The notes beneath the pieces are model-generated. The model saw only the letters and a list, made by a program, of their open reading frames with translations. It searched no databases and was not told the DNA's origin. Below are positions 1 through 12,297 of a DNA stretch of 64,000 nt, piece by piece. The stretch comes from Tethya wilhelma (lineage: Eukaryota; Porifera; Demospongiae; Tethyida; Tethyidae), in contig CAXIPT010000002.1 of NCBI GenBank assembly GCA_964030475.1, positions 18,742,969-18,806,968 on the forward strand. Direction: 5' to 3'. Positions within the stretch are counted from its first letter, which is position 1, and each line of letters starts with the position of its first letter. The translations under genes and the position numbers were made by a program.

Positions 1-57
1 TCTCCATGGGCACTGTTATACAGTGTGGTAAAGTTGGTAATAACAACATTTATTTAC

Positions 58-3000
58 CTTTGTTTCAATTTTTCTTTCTTCCATTTTTTGACAGCAGTTA
101 TTGCAACGATAAGGGAGATGGTTCCACATAAAATTGCTAGCAGTGCTATCACCATGATTGTTACCACGACAACAATTAGGATTATAAGACCATCATCTAT
201 TGTTGGCAATAACACAAATTTAATTTTAGTAGAATAAATTATTGACCAAATGAGAGTAGCTTATGAGTCTAAAGGAGCTAGCATACTAAAATTAGTACCT
301 GGTCCATTGGGTACACAGGCCAAGTGTACATCATTATTGTGATCACAGTTTCTTGATATTCTGATGTGGTTGTCATCAAATGAACACTCGGAGAGATTAC
401 TGAGTGCACTCCTGCATCTAACGTTAGTCATGAAAATAGGACCCGTTCCTTTACCAATGAAACTGGAGGATACGCCTATCATCGACAAAAAACAATTATC
501 TTATAATTATTATTACTAATTATTATCATTAAATATACCTGCGCTTTTAAATCCAAGCTGTTGACAAGCTACGGTAGCATCAATGTCATCCCAATTTTCC
601 TCACAAACTGTTCCCCAGACATCATTGAAGCAAACCTCCAACCTTCCTTCCAATGACGTCCTACCACCAACTAGACGGAGCTCTCCTTGAGAGCAGTTGT
701 GTGCCTCATCAGCATCTGTTGCAACAAGAAAACTAGCTGTAACACAACATTCAGGAAAATACCTGTATATCAAACAAACCAATGCACACAAGCTGGAGTT
801 GATCTTCTATTCGGTTGCATTCGTACTGCCAGCTACCTCGTTGGCGGCAGTCGAAAATTTTGTTTTCATTTCCTTGACATTTTACCATAAAAGGCAGAGT
901 CTCTGTTTCTAGATCATCAGTTATAACTCTGACAAAGCTTAGTGCAGTAGATTTTCTATCCACACCTATATAGTTAAAGATTAATTGTGAAAATAAAGCT
1001 GCCACATGTTTCATGATATACTTTGACGATAGTGATAACTAAGTCTTGTGGATATTATGTTGCACATGTATCTTTAAGTATCATGTTTTACTTTCAGTTT
1101 TAAATAATAGGTAAAAAAAAAAGTATATTATAGTAACATAATTATATGTGACTGGTCACGCGAAAAAGATACTATCCTCCGGAGTGACCTTTGACCTGTT
1201 GCATTTGGCTTTTTTCAAAATAGTAATAATGTTCTGATTGACTTTAGGAAAAAAATTAGCAAGAATCACTGAAAATCTTGCAAAAAGGACTATGTGTAAT
1301 TGCACCCAGAAATCCTGTTATGCTATTTTTTCCGAAAGTAGTCTAAAAGTGGATAGTATCTAAATTGCGTGGCCAGTCACATATTTTAAAAACTTTGATT
1401 CAAGGTGGAAGTGTATTTAAAAGTCCACACAATGATAGGGTCATAATTATACATACCAATATTATGATATCCAGAGTAGAATTGCAGTTGTCTACACATC
1501 ACTTTGTACTCAGGCAGCCCAATTTCTTCCTCACAGATTGACCACCACTTATCAGCAAAACAGATTTCAACATTACCATATGATGTAAACTGTGTGCCTA
1601 CTAGAGTTAGATCACCTTGCTGTCTACACCTGTCTAAGAGTGTAATGAGAAATAAAGGAGTTATAAACATTGACTCAAGATACGATCATGACTACTATTA
1701 CCATAGCACAGGAGCCCCACATTTATAGGACAGCTAGACATGTAACTTTGGTGAGTACAAGAGGTTAGGTTAGCCTCTTCTCCACTGCACTGAAAATCAA
1801 TGAGGTGCTTTAAATGATTCTGGCTCTTCGACTCAACGTGAACGTGATCATAGACAGCAATCTCATCTAATAGTTTCAAACAAAATATACACCATGGTGA
1901 GCATTATTAGTTGTTTGTATAATAATTACATTATTGGACTCACATCCATAATCATAACCCAGCTGTCTACATGCAACTCCAGAAGCTCCTGAGTCCCAGT
2001 CTGTATCACAAACACTACCCCACTTGTTTGAAAAACAGAGCTCTAGTAGTCCAGCATCTGTTCCATTAGTTGAGTCCAAATCAGAGAGACGGACTTCACC
2101 TTCAGTGCAATTACCACTACTGTTTGCATCTATGCAGTACATAATTAATTTAATATTTAAGTTGCGATATATTATTATATTTATAGCTTAGGACAGTTGT
2201 AATTGAGCCCAACCCTGATTGTGGCAGAGATGGAAGGCGGCACTAATTTGAGTTTGACCAGGTTAGCCTATTACACATGCAATGATTGAATTGTGACCTC
2301 TTGTGCTTTGTAGAGTATTAAACTTGTTCCCCAAACTTAGCTATATCAATAGGTCACCAGTATTGAGAGTCTCAGACTAATACAACCAGGCCCATGCAGG
2401 TTACTCATTACAGGTTTTTGGCTTCCTTTGCATGGATGTTAGCACGTGACATGTTTATTTCCTTGATGTGTGTGAGAGAGTTTTGATTGGGGATTGCCCT
2501 GCATGAAAAAGATTGCTGATCCTGTCACTCACCTATATTCAGTAAAAATTGTTTGACTATGGCTTGACCATAGGAGACAATGATATAGTCTATCAAGATT
2601 GACCCCCGATCTCCATGGCTCAGGCCTCCTAACACACATGCATGGATAAAGGGGGGCTACTTATGTTTGAGGTGGATAATTGAAGGGCCGAGAAGTAAAG
2701 TGGCCTAACCCACGACCCCCTGAGTTGACCCCCCTAAACTCAGAAATATGTTTAAAGTTGTGTTTCAGAGCTGGAGAATTTTCAGTAATTTTGAATTTTG
2801 AGCATTTTGGTAGGAGGTCTGTGAGTTTAATTAATTTTTTGGGCTTTTCAGGCAATTTCCCACATTTAATTGTGGGATGGGCCACTTTACCTCTCGGCCC
2901 TTCAATTAAGTTATGATAGCATAAGTTGCCCTATATCTGGACCATTTATGTAAACACAGGTAGTCTGGGGGAGGGGGGATAAATATACACTGTACAATAT

Positions 3001-3133
3001 GAATGTATGATCATATGCATGGAATGATTAACTTACAAACATAAACAGTAGTAGATAATACAAGTAGTACAATCCACTGAAATATCTCTCTGTGCCCTCC
3101 AGAGAAGCATGAGAGCATCATTTTTGGTGTCAT
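58..3133 (-). CDS. SRCR-domain transmembrane receptor, three SRCR domains; tail lies off the left edge
   Basis: Probable cell-surface scavenger-receptor-like protein; ligand unknown. Exons (minus): 3133-3037 (start, signal peptide with hydrophobic core [12 protein letters not shown]), 2129-1944 and 1866-1702 (SRCR 1), 1633-1457 and 965-780 (SRCR 2), 736-539 and 475-299 (SRCR 3), 196-58 (membrane helix, then a basic stop KKWKKEK). SRCR signatures such as [16 protein letters not shown] and VACQQLGF are visible. Every junction within and between domains is phase 1, and the membrane exon ends in phase 2, as in the sister genes. Each domain is split by one intron, as in group A SRCR domains. A Cys before the domain and another in VE/LEVC form a likely extra disulfide pair. 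The signal exon was found by eye and lies 0.9 kb upstream of the next exon. The first SRCR-3 acceptor could also be 16 bases further downstream. The cytoplasmic exon is outside the window. Confidence 0.8.
1144..1384. mobile_element. MITE-like element with about 33-bp inverted ends
   Basis: The left end (from 1144) and the reverse complement of the right end (to 1384) both read ATATGTGACTGG(T/C)CACGC and later share GATACTATCC. The element is about 240 bp, has no coding capacity, and lies in the intron between the two halves of SRCR domain 2 of the leftmost receptor gene. TA-type flanks suggest a Tc1/mariner-like mobiliser; that part is inference. Confidence 0.7.
2680..2907. mobile_element. 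MITE-like element with 28-bp inverted ends flanked by TA
   Basis: Both ends carry ATTGAAGGGCCGAGA followed by GTAAAGTGGCC on opposite strands (one mismatch seen), flanked by TA on each side, giving a roughly 228-bp non-autonomous element. It lies in the first intron of the leftmost receptor gene. The two overlapping open frames here are by-products of the inverted repeat and are not genes. Confidence 0.75.
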
Positions 3134-3782
3134 CTTGATCACAGATAATAAAGCCCTCAATTTTTCAATAGAGTTCAGTTTTCAGGTTCGATGGAGTTCA
3201 GTCTAATAATATTGAGTCAGTTTTTCAATGGAGTTTAAGTAAAGATTAGTGATTTCCCCAAACAGGATGCAATATAATAATAGGTATTATACATTATCAT
3301 AATTATTGTATTCAGTGTGTCATCACCAACGATATCGATAATGTTTACTTTACAATAATATAGTCCACCAGCGTAAGATTGTTTTACCTTAATTGGTATG
3401 CTACATTTGATGACTAAAGCTGCCATTCTTGAGATATTGACTCAATGAGTGAACAAAAACACCAATAGATCACTACCGTAACCCTATATGCATGATGGGT
3501 ATGAACATAATATCAGACATACATACTGTAACCTTTATGAATTTGTATATTAACTATAGGTGATCATGAAGTCATCCATGCCTGGTTGTTTTGGATACTC
3601 CAAACTGGCATCATGCAGATACTATTCATTATGGTACTCAGAGTCTATTCACTAACGTACAATACTGTATCTGAATTGAAGTTTTGAACCCGTTGCACTA
3701 TAGCTGTGCATGGAAATAATTATGAGTTCAGTAAATTATTAAGAGTATCATTAACTTAATCAAATAACAACTCCATGTCACA

Positions 3783-3975
3783 TGATTCAGATGCATTCCA
3801 TGTAAGAATCACGTTTTCAGGAACACGCAATTCCATAAGATATATTTTGTGTAAAGGAAAACAATGTCATGCGCTGATTCCCGGCCTTAAGTTCTTGTTG
3901 AGAAGGTTCAACTGGTAGGTCATAGATGGGTTCAAGTCTGTCACATTCTCAGTGGTTGTGCCCTGTTTGTCTTAT
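3783..3975 (-). pseudogene. Decayed copy of an SRCR-receptor cytoplasmic-tail exon
   Basis: Read on the minus strand, this stretch resembles the tail encoded at 12298-12500: pieces equivalent to ENVTDFN, PIYDLP and FTQNxSYGI appear in order. They sit in different frames, with a deletion between the first two motifs. It lies downstream of the stop of the gene at 4179-6282, so it may be an old alternative 3' exon or a remnant of a lost paralogue. Confidence 0.65.
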
Positions 3976-4178
3976 TAAATCAGCTGCTCCTTTATTGTAA
4001 GTTACACATTGTTCCAAACTTTTACATTTAACAACATAGTCCTGAATATTATAACCAAACAAAGAACCAAAGTGTAATACATACACAGAAACAAATTATA
4101 AATTAGCAAGATATTATACAGATTGTACACATTGAGTGCACGCACAATCATTTCCAGTTAATTATTAATACTAGAGGC

Positions 4179-6282
4179 TTACTGCTCTTCATACTCATAT
4201 TGTGGGATAGGATTGTCTTCCTCTCTTGACATTTCCTTGACAACACCATATGGTTTATTTTGTGTAAGAGACATATTGTTGGTTGAAAGATGTTCTACAA
4301 CTCCATAAGAAGCATTCTGTGTGAGGGACAAAGCCTTGCCATTGCTGTCATGTAGTTGTGGTTGGTCTTGTAACTCAAAAGCTGTGGAAGTAGGAAATTG
4401 TGAAGTAGCTCCATCTGGTTCCTCATAAATTGGGAGGTTTTCATTAAAGTCTGTCACATCTTCATAATCATCATGTTTGTTTGGTTCAATAGTAGCGGGC
4501 AAATCTTCTGAATTATGAATATTATCTGGAACGAGACTGTATGATTGTATAGATATGCCACATTAATCTCTATAAACTGCATTAATGTACATTTGCATAA
4601 CTGTCATGCCATGTGAAATGTACCTTACAACACTCTGTGCCAAGGTGGATTTCTTCTGCTTCCTTCCAGCCATGATTAGGTACACCAACACCAGTATTAC
4701 TACAATCAGAACCAGCAGAATGAGCAACCCACTAAACGCACCAAATGCACTGCCAATAATGGTAGCTTGATTTGGAACACCGCCTTGTATTGCGCCTTCT
4801 GTGGATGTTAACATTGTAGACCTATTAGAGGTTGTTTGTGTGCTTGTCTCTAGCAACGAGCCTGTTTCTGATGTAAAGTGAAGATCCGGTCCAGCTGTTG
4901 TTTTAATGCATGAACTTGGCTGTGAAGTATCGTCAGGAGATGGACCTGTTGCCAAGGGAAGATCAGTCACATCACTATGATCTACTGTACATAAAATTGA
5001 ATTTTCCATTAAAGCACATAATTATTATAATTATTTGTGTGATTTACAATTTAAACCGTCTACGACATCAACAAGCACTCATACCATGACAGTCGACTCC
5101 AGCAAATGTACACGTTGGATTTGAAACTGTTTCATTTCTACCACAGTGAGACAATAATTCTTCACTTCCACTACAGTTAACTTTATCAAAAGCAGATGCA
5201 GAATACTTAGCATGATGTCCACAGATGGCTCTAGAACCTGACAGTGTGTAACACAATGATTGACACATAAACTATACCTAAATTTATTTAGCTATGGTAT
5301 GATAAAACTAACTCTCACTCAAAGTAGCCTACCCAGGGAAAGAGAATTTAACTCTCTGCATGTTACATGGGCATCAGTATCATCCCAGTTGTTGTCACAC
5401 ACTCCTCTTCTGTACTGATGTAGATGATGGCACACTTCCACTCGTCCTTCCTCTGTTCCAGGGACACTACCATCCACTACTCTGACACTCTCAGGATGTG
5501 TAAAACACACAGGATCTATATACATTATGTAGTTGTCATGAGTACGGCCTACATAAACTGGTAAACCACAACTGGAGTACATACCTTGACACAGCACAGC
5601 TGCATATCCATCATCAGGTCTGCAACCATCAGTTCTGTTGGTGACTGTATAGGTGCACTGTTCTGTTGTTTCATTACAGGTAAGATTTTCAACAAAGTAA
5701 CTTGGATCAACACTAGGATCACCTTGCCAAACAATCAGTATGGATTTATCTGTTGCTGAAGTAGAACCCATAACAATAATATTATTGAGGACAAGTATTA
5801 TAACAGATTGTTATCTTACCATTTTCTGGAATTGTAGCAGGAGAGATTACATGTTTACAAATCACCTTAGCCTCTCTATCACTTATACGCCCACACACTT
5901 GTCCCCATCTTCCATTCTGACAGATCTCCACTCGACCTTCAAATTCATTTGGACCTCCTGCTAGTTGGATCTCCCGAACACAGTTCTCTGGTTTGTGGTC
6001 TTGCAAACCTGCAGAGTCAGTTTGAAAGCAATTCATTCCACAAGTACTTTGCACAATATATACAATCATTGCTCATGACCACCCCCAAAGACCTAGCTAC
6101 TAGATTTAGCTATCTGAGTGCTATCATAAATTATTTGTAGCAGGTATGCAGGCTTGAGGGAACACTTTAATGACTGAATCAATGTACTGCAACCTACCTT
6201 CCAAAGGTCTTGTGAAGCTCAGCCATATGCAGACCAGCACTACAAGAGCAGAGTACTTATCTTGTAGAGTCATGATGTTCAT
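4179..6282 (-). CDS. Two-SRCR transmembrane receptor with tyrosine-motif tail
   Basis: Predicted type I receptor of 496 residues (from the ATG at 6273; an in-frame ATG at 6282 adds three). Exons: 6273-6198 signal peptide, 6008-5820 and 5755-5585 SRCR 1, 5515-5333 and 5237-5085 SRCR 2, 4984-4624 Ser/Thr stalk plus membrane helix (LLILLVLIVVILVLVYLIM), 4536-4179 tail. The exon sum is a whole number of codons. The tail carries YEDV and IYEEP, two repeats of the form LTQNxxYGVV, and ends YEYEEQ. These resemble SH2/PTB docking sites (NxxY and YxxV), so signalling through tyrosine kinases is plausible but inferred. It lies downstream of the next SRCR gene on the same strand with no sign of co-transcription. 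Several N-x-S/T sites occur in the ectodomain. Confidence 0.85.
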
Positions 6283-6516
6283 TCATAGATTCATGAGTAT
6301 ATATAGTAACTACCACACTGCTTTATGGGAATAAATTTTATATACATCCTGTGATGTAATGTACAATGCAGAATAGGTAAAGATGGCAGAGAAAGAGTGT
6401 AAGCTAAGTTAGGTCCACGTGGTTGACTGCTAGTGAATTTGTGAAACGGCAAAATTACAAGGAAATGACTTACACACACACACACACACACACACTAGGG
6501 AATGACTGTCACTGGA

Positions 6517-6648
6517 AATTCGGTCCGGGTGAATTTGGTTCGGGGGGACAAAATTCCCCAATAAATCTCCCTGGAAAAAAGGTCCGGGGGACCAAATTTC
6601 CTAGGGAAAGTTGTCCTGTCTTGGAGAATTTGGTCCGGTGCAATAAAT
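6517..6648. repeat. Repeat made of GGTCCGGGG / GGACCAAATT modules, copy 1
   Basis: Short near-palindromic modules (for example GGTCCGGGGGACCAAATT) are repeated in both orientations, separated by CCC/GGG-rich spacers. Related copies lie at 7280-7409 and 7863-7992. A (CA) tract adjoins it on the left at about 6472-6494. The remainder of 6283-7054 holds no recognisable gene. Confidence 0.6.
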
Positions 6649-6785
6649 GATGCACTGTTGTCTGCTTGGTGCACGACAATTTTAACTGTGTTCATTTTAA
6701 GTACTACAAAGCTAATTTTTTATTCTGTGATGCAAGCAGCACTGATATCACATGCAGAATGAGATTTTGATCTTATGTTCACCTA

Positions 6786-6829
6786 CCAGCCACTCCCTCT
6801 CGATCTCTTTCTGGTGAGGGAGTGGCTGG
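6786..6829. repeat. Hairpin repeat, CCAGCCACTCCCTC arms
   Basis: A 14-base arm, CCAGCCACTCCCTC, is followed after about 16 bases by its reverse complement. It resembles the interior of the hairpin at 27388-27467 and probably belongs to the same dispersed foldback family. Confidence 0.6.
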
Positions 6830-7054
6830 CATGCGAGACTAATGTTCACTGAGACCATGGGCCGAGACTTACAATTCAGTATGATAGACTTATAATAATT
6901 GCATCTGCATGGGATGCAGCATATAAATATTATAATTATAATAGTACAAGAAAACAAATGATTCAGTATTATCTCGTACAAGTAGATGTCTAACATAGTA
7001 GCTACGTGACAAAGACTGGAGTTTAAAATCTTAAAGATGCTAGCAAGGTTTAGA

Positions 7055-7603
7055 TTACTGTCTTGCTCTTATGGTTTGTCGTATGGTTGCATTATCTTTG
7101 AGTTTTGATGAACTGGTCACACCAAGTTCGCCACTGAGACAGGATACAAACTTCAACTGATCGTGAACTTCGGACTGGTTACAAATCTGGATGCAAGCTA
7201 AGGTTAGCTCAGCTAGTCCTGCGCTTGAAAATACTCCTGCTGTATCCATATCATAAGCTAAACACGAAGCAAACTAAACCGGACCGAATTCCCCAGACAC
7301 GGACCAAATTCCCCGACTACTTCCACGGGGAATATGGTCCGGGGGACTTAATTCCCTGGGGAATTTTGTCCCCTGGACCAAATTCCCTGGCGGACAATAT
7401 TCCCCGTGACATGACAATAGTACAACTCTTGCACAAGAAAAACACCAGCTCATAAAATACTATCAAGACCTCACAACTCTACACATCTACTTTCAATTTG
7501 AGCAGAAGTACACAATGCAATCAGATTCATACACACCTACACAACATACATGCACTACCATGCTTACATATTACACATTATTGTGTTAGGGCCACACACA
7601 GTG

Positions 7604-7639
<36 letters not shown>

Positions 7640-8186
7640 AATGAAATACAAGGCCTTTCAAGTGTTGCATAAGGATGGGAAACACTTACAGTAGGACTCT
7701 AGGAGGGTACTCTTGCACAAGATCTGTAGACATCTTCAACTGATCGTGAACTTCGGACTGGTTACAAATCTGGATGCAAGCTAAGGTTAGCTCAGCTAGT
7801 CCTGCGCTTGAAAATACTCCTGCTGTATCCATATCATAAGCTAAACACGAAGCAAACTAAACCGGACCGAATTCCCCAGACACGGACCAAATTCCCCGAC
7901 TACTTCCACGGGGAATATGGTCCGGGGGACTTAATTCCCTGGGGAATTTTGTCCCCTGGACCAAATTCCCTGGCGGACAATATTCCCCGTGACATGACAA
8001 TAGTACAACTCTTGCACAAGAAAAACACCAGCTCATAAAATACTATCAAGACCTCACAACTCTACACATCTACTTTCAATTTGAGCAGAAGTACACAATG
8101 CAATCAGATTCATACACACCTACACAACATACATGCACTACCATGCTTACATATTACACATTATTGTGTTAGGGCCACACACAGTG

Positions 8187-8222
<36 letters not shown>

Positions 8223-9378
8223 AATGAAATACAAGGCCTTTCAAGTGTTGCATAAGGATGGGAAACACTTACAGTAGGACTCTAGGAGGGTACTCTTGCA
8301 CAAGATCTGTAGACAGTACCTTGTACACATGAGGGCTGAACATACCTGGGCATCTCACTCCTGCAAGGCTACATCCTATCCTTGGATGGGTTTGATCAGT
8401 TTGACCAGAGCCACAGCGGGGAAGTTCCACTTCATCTCCACTACAGCGGACATTAGTTAAGATGGCACTAAGATATCTGCCATCTTCAAACGTAGTTTGT
8501 GGTTCTACAATAAACAGAAAAACAAACAATTTATAACAAAAGTGACACAGGATAAGCTAACACAAACCTGCGTCATCTGACAAGAGTCCAAGCTGCCTAC
8601 AAACCACTCTAGCATCATTCACATCCCAACTAGTGTTACAGATTCCTCTTCGAAGATTGGAAGGTGAACAGATCTCAACTCGTCCCTCTGTACTTGAATC
8701 ACCATCAGTTCCTCCAACTAGTCTTACATTCTCAGGGTCACTGAAGCAAACTGGGTCTAGAGAGAGATAAGACACATTGTGAGGCAGATCATATTATCAT
8801 ATTCAAGATTTTACCTTGTACTATAGCTATACTTCTTACCTTGACATAAAATCACAACATTGTCGTTTGTACCACAGCCACTGGTGTTAGTTATAGACTG
8901 TCGAGGACACTCTAGGAGACTGTCTTCAGTTCCAGTGCACATTGGACGTTCAATTTGCACACCAGGTCCATCACCAGTACCATGGAAACCCTCACCATTG
9001 AATACTAGTGGAACAAGCTGTAGACCCATTTCTGCAATACAGTGATTACACAAAATTATTTCCTAAACTCACTGGTGGCATAGTTTATACATATAGATAC
9101 CTGAATGGCCCAGCTGTCTGCACACAACCAGCCCATCAACAGTGTCCCATCCAGAAGATGTACACACCTGTTTCCATTCTCCTCTATAACAAATCTCCAA
9201 CCTACCCTCAAACTCATTAGGACCACCAACTAGTTGAACATCATCCTGGTCACATGGTTGACCTACAGAGTAAGAGTGAATTCACTTAAGTATATAACTG
9301 AGTTGAGTGTCATAACGTACATATGGTGGTCAGAAAATAAGTAGGCATCAAGAAGAGTAAAATCGCTTGGTTGCTCAT
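7055..9378 (-). CDS. Two-SRCR protein, apparently secreted; 3' end remodelled by tandem duplication
   Basis: Exons: 9378-9321 (signal peptide, MSNQAILLFLMPTYFL core, phase-1 donor), 9262-9101 and 9031-8840 (SRCR 1), 8756-8568 and 8504-8346 (SRCR 2). All are phase 1. No membrane helix follows. A possible last exon at 7239-7055 has a good acceptor and ends with a stop, giving 314 residues in frame. Two competing 3' ends exist. Reading through the donor at 8346 adds about 24 residues and stops. The duplicated copy of the last exon's first half (acceptor near 7822) also runs in frame into a stop. The SRCR exons are certain and the 3' end is not. The SRCR halves keep LVGGPNEFEGRLEIC, CRQLG and the expected cysteines. 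Confidence 0.7.
7151..8315. repeat. Tandem duplication, two copies of a 583-bp unit
   Basis: Positions 7151-7732 and 7734-8315 match base for base as far as I could compare, including equal lengths of the internal (CA) tract (7609-7635 and 8192-8218). Such identity implies a very recent duplication or an assembly duplication. The unit starts inside a possible terminal exon of the SRCR gene at 7055-9378 and ends about 30 bases short of the 8346 donor. Confidence 0.9.
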
Positions 9379-9393
9379 CGCGGATTCGTGGTA

Positions 9394-9407
9394 TTGCGCA
9401 TGCGCAA
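9394..9407. promoter_or_regulatory. NRF1-like palindrome upstream of SRCR gene start
   Basis: The palindrome TTGCGCATGCGCAA lies 16-29 bases upstream of the ATG at 9378. It fits the GCGCATGCGC core known for NRF1-type factors in animals. A second copy (13751-13762) sits upstream of the next SRCR gene. Binding is inferred. Confidence 0.5.
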
Positions 9408-9425
9408 ATGTGTACGGTTGTTTTT

Positions 9426-9479
9426 AGCCTCGTTCTCAGGCCTCTTAATTTTGGGCCTACCAGGCTGGGGACGAGGCTA
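9426..9479. repeat. Hairpin of the AGCCTCGT family
   Basis: The left arm TAGCCTCGTTCTCAGGCC pairs with GGCTGGGGACGAGGCTA on the right. It lies just upstream of the SRCR gene starting at 9378. Confidence 0.65.
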
Positions 9480-9639
9480 CGTTGAATTAGAATCTTTTCT
9501 GAGTAAAACATATTACACACCGAGACCCTGACAGGGTCAATATCATCAATATACTAATAAATCACAAGACAAAAAAAATATTAATGTGAGATCAGTGAAT
9601 TATCGAGAGTACTGTAGCTTAGCTGAACTAATCAAGTAA

Positions 9640-11240
9640 TAGCTCCTTCTCACATGATTCATATGACTCTACTCTGTGTAAGAATCACGAAGTTTAATTT
9701 GGATTCAGCATTGAAGTCTCTCATGATCATATTCTCATAATCAGCAATATCATAATATGCTGAATCCGTACACATTCCCTGGTTTGTTATGGATAACGTG
9801 TAATGACCACCCATTCATGTAGCTATTCCACTTGCCATGTATATTATTGTCAACTTTAAACTTTTTGAAGAATTAAGTATCAGTTGCTCCTTCCTGCAGA
9901 CAAGACAAAAAAAAGAAAAGAAAAAAGAAAAATGAGACCAGTAAAATTAATTAGCCACATTTATCAAATAACAGTTTCGTATGATTCATTTTGAGTACGT
10001 GTCATTTTTTCCAGGTACAATTCCATAAGACATATTCTGTGTAAAGGCAACATCAAATTTTCATTGTGATTACTTTGAAGTTCTTGTCTAACAGTTTCAT
10101 CTGGTAGGTCATAGATGGGTTCTGCATTGAAGTCTATCATATTCTCATAATCAGCTATATAACATTAATTTTGGAATTTGTATATATTTTCTTATTACTG
10201 AGAACTGGTGCATAAAATAATTGTTATGTGTTTGGACGATAATTATGTGAACTGGTCATGTAGCCAATCTGGGCGATAAATGGTCGTCAAACACAAAAGC
10301 CCAACTCTACTCATGTGTACGTACATCCACATCTAATTCTAACGATCTTTACCATACATTACAATCCTCGCCTCACAACATGCACACACACTCAACAGGT
10401 TTGATGTTTTGACTAATGACCTCAGGAAGAATGAAGGGGCAGGCATTCATTGGTCTCCCCAGTGAAGAGGCTGCTGTGTCAGCAGTGAAGGAGACAAATT
10501 GACACTTACTGCAAGGGAAACCTATGGTTGTGGTAAGCATAGAAGGTGTATACAAATGATGCCTGTAGTTTTGTTTGTGGGAACTATTTATTGTACACAG
10601 AAATTTGCTCGATCTTCTTGTATGTTGTAAATTGTCATAATATTATTCTCTCACTTGTATCAGTCCTGAATAATTATTATGATCAGTATTGCATGTGCAT
10701 TGCTATCATTGTTGTAAATAACTTATGGAAAAAGTATGAACTCTCAGCCACAACACACAAACACTATATTAGAGCTTACTATAATATCAAAATTGTAGTA
10801 CTTAGACCCTCATAATGTTGGTGCCCTCTATGATTGCAGCAATGCTTCAGATGTAAAACTTGCTAAAGGAACACATTATAGGCTTGCCAGGTTCAGGAGT
10901 CAGGTGTTCTAGTAATGACTGATTCACTAAGTTTCTTAATGATGGACTGAGGTTACAATGCCATACACTTTCAGCCACCAGGTACACAAAGTTAACCTCG
11001 TTCCCAGGCTCTCCACCTACACATAAGGAAGGCGGGGGAGCCTGGGAACAAGGCTCACACAAAGCTATAATTGTTTATAATAAATATAAATCAGACTAGT
11101 AGTTGTACCTAAATGGCAAGTTTATCTCAGACTGTACACAATACACAATCAGAGCATCAATAGTGCCCCATCCAGAAGATTCAAACACCTGTCTCCATTA
11201 TCCTACATAAAAAATCTCCCTGGAGCCTGGGTATGAAGAT
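9640..11240 (-). pseudogene. Degenerate SRCR-receptor gene remains
   Basis: Pieces homologous to the gene at 12298-13592 lie in minus orientation. At 11105-11230 is a damaged SRCR exon closely related to 9101-9262. At 9970-10170 is a tail exon reading ADYENMIDFNAEPIYDLPDETVRQ (in part), then frameshifted. At 9640-9770 is a second tail copy, and at 9835-9890 a fragment matching the stalk/membrane-proximal part (12690-12745). Two frameshifts in the best copy and missing intact exons argue for a pseudogene, or for two overlapping ones. The hairpin at 10995-11055 is inserted inside the stretch. Confidence 0.7.
10995..11055. repeat. Hairpin of the AGCCTCGT family
   Basis: The arm AACCTCGTTCCCAGGCTC pairs with GAGCCTGGGAACAAGGCT. 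It is embedded in the SRCR pseudogene stretch. Confidence 0.65.
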
Positions 11241-12297
11241 AAAAGGTTGACCTAGAGTAGACAACATGGCTAATTACTAAAATATTTGGCATGAGTTGAG
11301 TCTCACATCAAAATCACTTAATTGCATGCTCATTGTTCAGGTATGTAAGAAGTGAAGTTTCTGTTTATAATATTATTGTTAGTTTATCACTGTTGAACAT
11401 GCACACATCAGGCAACTATGTTTTCCAGACCATTTTCAGTTTGAGATGAATTCAATAGTGATTATATAGAGTTTGCCAGATCTAGAGGTGCATGGAACTG
11501 TTTCTTATACTGTTTACAATAGTAGGATCGGTCACATATATACTAAGTCTATGGATGAGGTGGAGCCATTATGGTAAACATATGACTGTAGGACCTGCAG
11601 GAACATTAACAGTAAACAAGGATACAAAATTACATAAACTGGGATACAAAGGAAGATATAAACTAGGTTAACATTAAAGTTGCCTTAAAAATAACATTAA
11701 AAATTCAAAGACTGAAAGTACAAACTAAGATCTTCAAAAATATCCCTAGAGAAACTAGGTGGTTGATAGAAGCATATAATATCTATGATAGAAGAGTTTC
11801 AAACAAAAATTAAAACATTTGAAGCTGACAAGAATATGCATAATATCTCAATGTTTATGTTTTCCAGACCATTATGTACATTTGTTTTACAAGCCCAAGC
11901 CTAAGCTATCTGACATAAATATAATGTCATTACTATCATTGTGAATGCACAAAAAGCTGTAAAATTTAATTTTGTTGGGAAAATAATATTATCGCACACA
12001 ACGGAAAGATTTTGATACTTAAAATTAGTTCTCAAAGTTATTTGTTTACATTAGTCAGTTGCAGCCAATATTGTAAAAGTTCAAAGATCACAATACAATA
12101 TCTCATTCACAATTTAAAGCACTAGACTAGCAACATATGTTTCAGTACTGTGTATATATTACTTATTTTGCAATATATGTATACTTTTTGTATGTGGTTA
12201 CACAGAGAAGACAAAAAACTTAATGAAAAATGAGACCAGTACAATTAATTATTGAGCTAGAGTATAGCTATTAAACTTACTACATTATTTTTTTATC
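11241..12297. other. Intergenic, no gene seen
   Basis: AT-rich sequence downstream of the SRCR gene ending at 12298. Neither strand shows a domain, a plausible exon or an RNA gene. Confidence 0.5.

Noticed and set aside
2661..2916. Overlapping open frames on both strands
   Set aside because: They are translations of a MITE with inverted ends; no domain is present.
7225..8038. Two identical 76-residue open frames
   Set aside because: They fall in the tandem repeat and the GGTCC-module repeat; identity reflects the duplication, not selection on protein.
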